Under the pieces are notes generated by a model that was not told the origin of the DNA, did not search any database, and saw only the letters and a list, made by a program, of their open reading frames with translations. Shown here piece by piece: positions 1-4,274 of a stretch of 9,028 bases of DNA; positions within the stretch are counted from its first letter, which is position 1, and each line of letters begins with the position of its first letter. Source of the DNA: an uncultured Eubacteriales bacterium (GTDB lineage Bacteria; Bacillota; Clostridia; Christensenellales; Aristaeellaceae); the NCBI GenBank assembly GCA_900548125.1, contig URJN01000076.1, positions 1-9,028 of the forward strand. The letters run 5' to 3'. Made by a program: the position numbers and the translations under genes.

Positions 1-282
1 GCCGCTTTTGAAGCGTGGGAAATAACGCAGAGATTGCCCGCGTGCGCAGAGCTTCAATGTTTTGCAGACTTCGGCGGAAGTGAAGGCAGGCTCAGCCGCT
101 TTTGAAGCGTGGGAAATAATGCAGAGATTGCCCGCGTGCGCAGAGCTTCAATGTTTTGCAGACTTCGGCGGAAATGAAGGCGGACTCAGCCGCTTTTGAA
201 GCGTGGGAAATAACGCCGAGATTGCCCGCGTGCGCAGAGCTTCAACGCTATGCAGACTTCGGCGGAAGTGAAGGCGGACTCA
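1..282. repeat. Three tandem 94-bp non-coding repeat units
   Basis: Three head-to-tail units start at 1, 95 and 189, each exactly 94 bp and each beginning GCCGCTTTTGAAGCG. Unit 2 differs from unit 1 at about four positions and unit 3 at about six. A degenerate fragment (CCGCT..GAAGC) follows at about 283-299, and the array may continue upstream of the window. The period is not a multiple of three, so each unit shifts frame and a coding repeat is unlikely. Each unit can pair TTGAAGC (8-14 in unit 1) with GCTTCAA (51-57) and has a small hairpin ACTTC-GGCG-GAAGT (68-81), which loses one pair in unit 2. No conserved spacer is present, so it is not a CRISPR array. Function is unknown; it may be an intergenic repeat family or a structured RNA array. 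Confidence 0.93.
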
Positions 283-353
283 GTCCGCTGGGAAGCATGT
301 TTTTTTCTGACCCTGTGTATATATGAAGCATCAGGACAGGGGAGGGAAGACTT

Positions 354-1520
354 GTGAAAAGAGTTTTGACGGTGCTTTTGTTGCTGATGTGCGCTGTGAC
401 GATGAGCGCGGCGGCGCAGCCGCAGATGGATGTGTACGTTGCGGCTGACACTCTGAATCAAGAGGTTGCCGAGCAGCTCATGGAGCTGACGCGGAGCGAG
501 TTTCCGCAGGCTGAATGGTCATGCGAAATGCAGACGAATACGGGAAGAAGCCTGCGGGAGTTGATTCTTGCCGATGATGTGCCGGAAATCGTTATCTGTG
601 CGCCGCGCGACGCCTGTGTCTGGGCAAAGGAAGGTTTGTTTGAGGGGCTGGATGCCTGCGTCGGCGACATGGAGGCGGTCAACAGTCAGGTGATTTCGGC
701 ATGCACGGAGGATGGCAGGCTGTATATGGCGCCGCTGACGGCGACACAGCGGCAGATTGCGGTCAATCGGCGGCTGCTGGAACGCCGGCACTTTGATTAC
801 CTGACTTCCGCGACCGAGCATCCGGTTTGGTATCCGATGGAGTTTGACCAGCTGCTGGAGGATTTTGCGCTGGAAAAAACACCCGCTGTGGAAATATGGG
901 AGCCGCGTCCGGAGAATTGCGCCGCGCTGGAAGCCCTCATACAGGCGATTTACGGCGGAACGATGCTCACTGAGGATGGGCGGCATAGCCAAATCGAGCA
1001 TGTGAACGTTCGCGCAGGTCTGGAATGGCTTCGGGATCGCGTAAGAAACGGCATGATTGCGCAGGCGGAGAGCCGACAGGATGCGCTGGAGCATTTTCTG
1101 AGCGGAAAGACGGCGTTGTTTATCGACTGGACGCAAGCGGACGCGCAGCGCAATGCCCGTCGGCTCAGGGAGAACGGCATCGAGCTGGTGACCGTGCCTT
1201 ATCCGACCGCGACAGGGCTTACGATACACTCGTTTGAACTGACGGGCGCATGTATTCCGGTCGGGCTGGAAACGCAGGCGCACGCGATGGCGGCAAAGGC
1301 GGTCGCTTTCTGGCGCACGGATGAGCGGGCGCAAGGTGTGCTGGATGGCGGAAGCATCAGGCAGGATGACGCGGTATGGCTTCCGCTTCAGGATACGAGC
1401 GAGGTCGGCACAACCCTGCGCAGATTGATGTGCGGCATCATCAAGGATGTACTGGAAGGGAAAAATACGCCCGCCGACGCGCTTCGGCTGGCACAGGCGG
1501 CACTGGATGCGATGAAATAG
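354..1520 (+). CDS. Secreted extracellular solute-binding protein-like protein (ABC family 1 type)
   Basis: A 388-residue protein starting at GTG 354, chosen because a strong AGGGGAGGG Shine-Dalgarno lies 8 nt upstream. Residues 1-21 form a typical Sec signal (Lys-Arg, long Leu/Val core, small residues ending SAAA before QPQ), suggesting signal peptidase I cleavage near residue 21. The mature part reads like a periplasmic-type sugar-binding protein. It has a beta strand after the signal (MDVYVAA), a region near ADDVPEIVICAP where the bound domain begins, a hinge-like stretch, and the family-typical segment around DALEHFLSGKTALFIDW. It is somewhat shorter than usual family members (about 400-450). 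No lipobox is seen: the only early Cys (13) follows Met, inside the hydrophobic core. No permease or ATPase gene is adjacent, so it is an orphan and its ligand cannot be inferred. Family assignment rests on fold-like pattern, so it is moderately sure; the gene itself is well supported. Confidence 0.72.
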   Translation: MKRVLTVLLLLMCAVTMSAAAQPQMDVYVAADTLNQEVAEQLMELTRSEFPQAEWSCEMQTNTGRSLRELILADDVPEIVICAPRDACVWAKEGLFEGLDACVGDMEAVNSQVISACTEDGRLYMAPLTATQRQIAVNRRLLERRHFDYLTSATEHPVWYPMEFDQLLEDFALEKTPAVEIWEPRPENCAALEALIQAIYGGTMLTEDGRHSQIEHVNVRAGLEWLRDRVRNGMIAQAESRQDALEHFLSGKTALFIDWTQADAQRNARRLRENGIELVTVPYPTATGLTIHSFELTGACIPVGLETQAHAMAAKAVAFWRTDERAQGVLDGGSIRQDDAVWLPLQDTSEVGTTLRRLMCGIIKDVLEGKNTPADALRLAQAALDAMK

Positions 1521-1562
1521 GCGGCTTCTACACGGTTTTTTCGGAAAAACAGAAAATTTCTC

Positions 1563-1592
1563 TTGCATAAACGCCGCTCGCCGTGTTATAAT
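1563..1592 (+). promoter_or_regulatory. Promoter of rplS with extended -10
   Basis: A perfect -10 TATAAT lies at 1587-1592 and is preceded by TG-T at 1584-1586, giving an extended -10. A weak -35 (TTGCAT, 1563-1568) sits 18 bp upstream. Transcription would begin near 1599, leaving about 75 nt of leader before the rplS start. This is consistent with a sigma-A type housekeeping promoter that separates rplS from the upstream gene. Confidence 0.75.
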
Positions 1593-1598
1593 CTCCTT

Positions 1599-1673
1599 TG
1601 TATGAAACGGGCGCTCCGCTGCTGACAAAGTCGCGTCAGGCATGAACGCCTATGATGAAAGGAGAAACCACTC
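1599..1673 (+). promoter_or_regulatory. Possible structured leader of rplS
   Basis: The predicted 5' UTR has competing short pairings: CTGAC (1622-1626) with GTCAG (1635-1639), and GGC (1639-1641) with GCC (1648-1650), which share G1639. Autoregulatory L19 leaders are known in Firmicutes, so an r-protein-binding leader is plausible. The stems here are short and no known consensus was recognised. The Shine-Dalgarno AAAGGAG (1658-1664) lies 9 nt before the start codon. Confidence 0.25.
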
Positions 1674-2015
1674 ATGAGCGAAATCATCCGTGCGATCGAA
1701 AGCGAGCAGCTCAAGAAAGATCTTCCCAAGTTCAACGTGGGCGATACCCTGCGTGTTATGGTGAAGGTTGTTGAGGGCGGACGCGAGCGTCTTCAGGCGT
1801 TCGAGGGCGTCTGCATTGCGAAGCGCAACGGCAGCATCCGTGAGACCTTCACCCTCCGCCGTGTTTCCTACGGCATCGGCGTGGAGCGTACTTTCCCGCT
1901 GCATTCCCCGCGTCTTGATAAGATTACGGTGCTCCGCCGCGGCAAGGTCCGTCGTGCGAAGCTGTACTATCTGCGTAATCTGTCCGGCAAGGCCGCCAAG
2001 ATTAAGGAGATGTAA
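1674..2015 (+). CDS. rplS: 50S ribosomal protein L19
   Basis: The 113-residue product matches bacterial L19 end to end, which is usually about 110-120 residues. L19 sits at the 30S-50S interface of the large subunit. Visible hallmarks are the N-terminal helix (IIRAIESEQLKKDLPKFNVGD), the strand VMVKVVEGGRERLQAFEGVCIA, and the conserved segment SYGIGVERTFPLHSP. The basic tail RRGKVRRAKLYYLRNLSGKAAKI also fits. All arginine codons are CGT or CGC, unlike the flanking genes, as expected of a very highly expressed gene. It is preceded by its own promoter and a good Shine-Dalgarno, and followed by an intrinsic terminator, so it appears to be monocistronic. In many Firmicutes a signal peptidase gene (lepB) lies between rplS and ylqF; none is present here. 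Confidence 0.98.
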   Translation: MSEIIRAIESEQLKKDLPKFNVGDTLRVMVKVVEGGRERLQAFEGVCIAKRNGSIRETFTLRRVSYGIGVERTFPLHSPRLDKITVLRRGKVRRAKLYYLRNLSGKAAKIKEM

Positions 2016-2025
2016 TTGTGCTGTT

Positions 2026-2059
2026 AAGACCGCCGGGCGTTATGTCCGACGGTCTTTTT
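2026..2059 (+). terminator. Intrinsic terminator of rplS
   Basis: The arm AAGACCG (2026-2032) pairs with CGGTCTT (2050-2056), with further inner pairing CGGG/TCCG (the outermost of these a G-T wobble). The 3' arm runs into a T-tract at 2055-2059. It lies 10 nt after the rplS stop and matches a Rho-independent terminator. Confidence 0.9.
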
Positions 2060-2073
2060 GTATTTTGAAAAAG

Positions 2074-2161
2074 CGCGCTGTTTATGTAATCAGGCGCGAA
2101 GCGAAAAACACGCAGGGAACGAACTCCCTGCCAAGGCTTGGGGCAGAGCCCCAAAAGGAGG
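2074..2161 (+). promoter_or_regulatory. Three-hairpin leader and Shine-Dalgarno of rbgA
   Basis: Three successive inverted repeats fill the rbgA 5' region. Hairpin 1 is CGCGCTG (2074-2080) with CA-G-GCGCG (2091-2098, one bulge). Hairpin 2 is GCAGGGA (2112-2118) with TCCCTGC (2125-2131). Hairpin 3 is TTGGGGC (2138-2144) with GCCCCAA (2148-2154) around the loop AGA. The Shine-Dalgarno AAGGAGG (2155-2161) begins at the very next base after hairpin 3. This could influence ribosome access, or could be a copy of a dispersed palindromic repeat; neither is proven. No convincing promoter with correct spacing was found in this gap. Confidence 0.55.
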
Positions 2162-2165
2162 TTCC

Positions 2166-3095
2166 ATGAACGAAGATATGATGCTCCGCGCCGACGAGAA
2201 AAAAATCAACTGGTATCCCGGACATATGGCAAGGGCGAAGCGCGCGCTCGCCGATCAGCTCAGTCGGGTGGATGTCGTCGTCGAGCTTTGCGATGCGCGA
2301 ATCCCCAGAGCCAGCCGAAATCCGGATTTGGACACGCTCATCAAGGGCAAACGCCGCCTGCTCGTGCTGGGCAAGGCGGACTTGGCGCAGGAAAACCAGA
2401 CCCGTGCGTGGCTTGCCTATTTCCGCGCACAGGGAATTGACTGCATGAGCTTTGACAGCATCCGCGGCAAGGCGAAGGATATCATTGCGCGAATCGAAAA
2501 AGCAAGTGCCGAAGCCGTTGCCAAAATGGCGGCGCGCGGCGTCAAAAAGACTGTCCGCGTGATGATTGTCGGCGTGCCGAATGTCGGCAAATCCACGTTC
2601 ACCAACCGCATCAACGGCGCATCCATCGCCCGCACGGGCGACCGCCCCGGTGTGACCCGCAGCAATCAGTGGGTGCGCATCACGCCGTATCTGGAATTGC
2701 TCGATACGCCCGGTCTGCTCTGGCCCAACCTCAGCGACCAGCAGGACGCCCGCGCGCTGGCGTTTGTCGGAACCATCAACGATAACATCATGGATCAGCA
2801 GATGCTCGCCATCCGCCTGATGGAAAACCTGATGGAGGAGCATGCCGACGCGCTGACGACGCGCTTTAAGCTCAAGGATAACACCCTGCGCGGCGTTCCG
2901 CTGCTGGAGGAAGCCTGCCGCGGGCGCGGATGGCTGCTCCCCGGCGGGGTATGCGATACCGACCGCGGCGCATCCGTCATTTTGGATGAGTTCCGAGCGG
3001 GTAAGCTCGGACGCATCACGCTGCAAAAAGCACCGCTGCCGCCTAAGAAAAAGGCGGAAGAACAGCGCGAAATCAAGAAAGAAACCGAGGAATAA
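2166..3095 (+). CDS. rbgA: Ribosome biogenesis GTPase RbgA/YlqF
   Basis: A 309-residue circularly permuted GTPase that, in the known family, binds the late 45S-type intermediate and promotes 50S maturation. The family N-terminus INWYPGHMARAKRA is at about residues 15-28. The permuted G4 motif is the divergent LGKADLA (about 74-80, in place of NKxDL). G1 is GVPNVGKSTF (about 138-147), the G2 region is GVTR near residue 165, and G3 is DTPGLLWP (about 180-187). The C-terminal helical domain follows and ends in a charged Lys/Glu tail. ATG 2166 was chosen because AAGGAGG is 4 nt upstream. The in-frame ATG at 2058 would translate through the rplS terminator and the leader hairpins. The N-terminus carries about 10 residues more than classic members. 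Its partner rplS lies just upstream, and rnhB follows after a 181-nt gap holding repeats. Confidence 0.96.
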   Translation: MNEDMMLRADEKKINWYPGHMARAKRALADQLSRVDVVVELCDARIPRASRNPDLDTLIKGKRRLLVLGKADLAQENQTRAWLAYFRAQGIDCMSFDSIRGKAKDIIARIEKASAEAVAKMAARGVKKTVRVMIVGVPNVGKSTFTNRINGASIARTGDRPGVTRSNQWVRITPYLELLDTPGLLWPNLSDQQDARALAFVGTINDNIMDQQMLAIRLMENLMEEHADALTTRFKLKDNTLRGVPLLEEACRGRGWLLPGGVCDTDRGASVILDEFRAGKLGRITLQKAPLPPKKKAEEQREIKKETEE

Positions 3096-3116
3096 GCCCT
3101 CGGTTGCAGACAAAAA

Positions 3117-3145
3117 GCTATTCTCCCCCTTGGGGGGAGAATAGC
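3117..3145. terminator. Perfect 13-bp hairpin after rbgA, possible terminator
   Basis: GCTATTCTCCCCC (3117-3129) pairs perfectly with its complement at 3133-3145 around the 3-nt loop TTG. On the + strand the stem is followed only by CCCTTT, a weak U-tract. On the - strand it is followed by TTTTTG (complement of 3111-3116), a better tract. It may terminate rbgA transcripts, act in both directions, or be part of the inserted element. Confidence 0.6.
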
Positions 3146-3156
3146 CCTTTCCGCAA

Positions 3157-3192
3157 ATGAAAGAATAGCTTAATTTCATGATTTTGCTATTC
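3157..3192. repeat. Second inverted repeat set sharing the GCTATTC/GAATAGC arms
   Basis: GAATAGC (3163-3169) can pair with GCTATTC (3186-3192), and ATGAAA (3157-3162) with TTTCAT (3174-3179). The same heptamers form the ends of the neighbouring 13-bp hairpin (3117-3145), so arms could exchange. The two local pairings here overlap in space and are alternatives. Confidence 0.6.
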
Positions 3193-3249
3193 GAGCCAAG
3201 TTTGCTTATGTCAACAAGCTGAACTGAGGAATAAGCCCTCGGTGGGATT

Positions 3250-3268
3250 GGGCGAAAGCCCGGGAAAG
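3250..3268 (+). promoter_or_regulatory. GNRA tetraloop hairpin abutting the rnhB ribosome binding site
   Basis: GGGC (3250-3253), loop GAAA, GCCC (3258-3261) forms a compact tetraloop hairpin. It is followed directly by the purine-rich GGGAAAG (3262-3268), which lies 8 nt before ATG 3277 and is the only Shine-Dalgarno-like site there. It is a weak match to the consensus. The arrangement parallels the hairpin before rbgA. Confidence 0.5.
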
Positions 3269-3276
3269 ATAGCTGT

Positions 3277-3894
3277 ATGAAAAAAGACTGGAATGCGCGG
3301 CTTGAGGAAATCACCCAGACGGATAAAGAAATCTGGCAGACGGGCAGGATGTTCGCGGGACTGGATGAGGCGGGGCGCGGGCCGCTCTGCGGACCGGTTG
3401 CCGCCGCCTGCGTGGTCATGCCGCCGGAACCGCTGCTGCTCTATGTGGATGACAGCAAGAAGCTGACCGAAAAGCGGCGCGAGGAGCTGTATGATAAGAT
3501 TCGGGAAACGGCGATTTATGCGCAGGTCATCCTCGCCTCTCCGGAGGAGATCGACCGGGTCAACATCCTGAATGCGACGAAGAACGCGATGGCACTGGCG
3601 GCGAAGGATGCGCCGTGCGACCTGTTTTTGGTCGATGCCATCGACAGGCTGAACGTCAAGGGCGAGGTGCGCGGGCTGGTACACGGCGACGCGCTGTGCT
3701 ACTCGATTGCGGCGGCTTCCATTTTGGCGAAGGTGACGCGGGACCGCATCATGCGGGAGCTTGACGCGCAGTATCCGGAATACGGATTCGCCAAAAACAA
3801 GGGCTACGGCACGGCGGAGCATATCGCCGCGCTGAAAAAATACGGACCGACGCCGATTCATCGCCGCTCGTTCATCGGGCATTTTGTGGGGTGA
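3277..3894 (+). CDS. rnhB: Ribonuclease HII
   Basis: The 205-residue protein is a typical-length RNase HII. This family cleaves the RNA strand of RNA:DNA hybrids and incises at single ribonucleotides embedded in DNA, using two metal ions in the cytoplasm. The signature GLDEAGRGPLCGPV is at residues 28-41, giving catalytic Asp30 and Glu31, followed by DDSKKL at 58-63. The third acidic residue is Asp120 in FLVDA, and Asp156 in SILAKVTRDR is the fourth, so the DEDD set is complete. The C-terminal segment GYGTAEHIAALKKYGPTPIH plus HRRSF is also conserved. A short N-terminal helix of about 25 residues precedes the core, as in many Firmicutes members. The gene overlaps or abuts yraN (2-nt gap to the chosen start), a very common pairing in bacteria. 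Confidence 0.97.
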   Translation: MKKDWNARLEEITQTDKEIWQTGRMFAGLDEAGRGPLCGPVAAACVVMPPEPLLLYVDDSKKLTEKRREELYDKIRETAIYAQVILASPEEIDRVNILNATKNAMALAAKDAPCDLFLVDAIDRLNVKGEVRGLVHGDALCYSIAAASILAKVTRDRIMRELDAQYPEYGFAKNKGYGTAEHIAALKKYGPTPIHRRSFIGHFVG

Positions 3895-3896
3895 AT

Positions 3897-4250
3897 ATGG
3901 ATTCGCATGCGGTCGGCAAGCTCGGCGAAGTGCATACGGAGCAGTATCTCGTTGAGCAGGGGTATGAAATCCTTGCGCGTAACGCGGTGTTCCCCGGCGC
4001 GGAGATCGACCTGATTGCCCTCGACGGCGGGGTGGTTGTCTTTGTCGAGGTCAAGGTGAGAAAGGGCGGCGCGTATGGACGCGAAGCCGTAACGCCAGCC
4101 AAACAAAAGAGAATATGCAGGGGCGCGGTCGCCTATATGATGAAAAACGGTCTGATGAACAGGCAGGCGCGGTTTGACGTCATCGAGATTCAGGGGGCGC
4201 GGCTCACGCATATCAAGGATGCTTTTCCCTATCAGGGACCACTGTTTTGA
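3897..4250 (+). CDS. yraN: UPF0102 family protein YraN (endonuclease-like fold)
   Basis: A 117-residue member of UPF0102, a family with a restriction-endonuclease-like fold whose cellular role is not settled. The N-terminal GKLGEVHTEQYLVEQGYEIL supplies Glu11. The PD-(D/E)XK-like core is complete: AEID (Glu36, Asp38) and FVEVKVR (Glu51, Lys53). The later block AVTPAKQKRICRGA and RFDVIEI close to the end are also family-typical. The start is uncertain by two codons: GTG 3891 would overlap the rnhB stop by 4 bp. ATG 3897 is preferred because GGGGTGA just upstream can serve as its Shine-Dalgarno. The next gene begins 16 nt after the stop, so translation is probably linked in one operon. Confidence 0.93.
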   Translation: MDSHAVGKLGEVHTEQYLVEQGYEILARNAVFPGAEIDLIALDGGVVVFVEVKVRKGGAYGREAVTPAKQKRICRGAVAYMMKNGLMNRQARFDVIEIQGARLTHIKDAFPYQGPLF

Positions 4251-4253
4251 CCC

Positions 4254-4274
4254 GGAGGTTCAATGGATGAATAA
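4254..4274 (+). promoter_or_regulatory. Ribosome binding site setting the glycosyltransferase start
   Basis: GGAGG (4254-4258) lies 8 nt before ATG 4267 and identifies it as the start. An earlier ATG at 4263 is in another frame and reads only three codons (Met-Asp-Glu) before TAA at 4272-4274, so a ribosome starting there would stop across the true start. Confidence 0.8.

Larger units (their letters stand above)
3087..3243. repeat. 18-bp direct repeat flanking a 121-bp insert-like segment
   Basis: The 18-mer GAGGAATAAGCCCTCGGT occurs at 3087-3104, over the rbgA stop codon, and again at 3226-3243, 139 bp apart. The copies are identical. The first copy is part of an 8-bp palindrome AACCGAGG/CCTCGGTT (3083-3090 with 3098-3105); the second lacks the matching left flank. 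The intervening 121 bp is visibly more AT-rich than the surrounding genes and has no ORF. It contains several inverted repeats built on GCTATTC/GAATAGC. It may be a target-site duplication around a small non-autonomous element, or a slipped or recombination duplication. No known element was recognised. Confidence 0.8.

Noticed and set aside
1..105. An open + strand frame entering from the left edge and ending at TGA 103-105
   Set aside because: It reads straight through the repeat unit, and the frame shifts in each copy. It could be the tail of an upstream gene, but there is no evidence for this.
1..282. Repeat array as a CRISPR
   Set aside because: Units are directly adjacent with no variable spacers and are 94 bp long.
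274..306. Terminator made of GCGGAC-TCA-GTCCGC (274-288) and the T-tract at 300-306
   Set aside because: The T-tract is 11 nt away from the stem, so it does not form a normal intrinsic terminator.
295..324. Promoter for the 354 gene using TATATAT at 318-324
   Set aside because: No -35-like sequence lies at the proper distance (295-300 reads GCATGT). The -10-like run alone is too weak.
1534..1558. AT-rich palindrome GTTTTTTCGGAAAAAC as terminator of the 354 gene
   Set aside because: The stem is only A-T pairs closed by one G-C, and no proper T-tract follows.
519..1643. A 374-codon - strand frame over the solute-binding-like gene
   Set aside because: The product is Arg- and Cys-rich without domains, while the + strand has a signal peptide, a strong Shine-Dalgarno and a plausible fold.
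2065..2090. rbgA promoter from TTGAAA (2065-2070) and TGTAAT (2085-2090)
   Set aside because: The spacer is only 14 nt, too short for a normal sigma-A promoter.
2058..2165. Longer rbgA beginning at ATG 2058
   Set aside because: The extension starts in the T-tract of the rplS terminator, reads through the leader hairpins and lacks a Shine-Dalgarno. ATG 2166 has AAGGAGG.
2082..3419. A 445-codon - strand frame across rbgA and the start of rnhB
   Set aside because: It runs through two well-supported + strand genes and the repeat-rich gap and shows no family motif; it is a shadow.
4174..4266. Longer glycosyltransferase beginning at ATG 4174
   Set aside because: It would overlap the end of yraN by 77 bp. 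ATG 4267 has GGAGG at ideal spacing and gives a clean N-terminal membrane helix.
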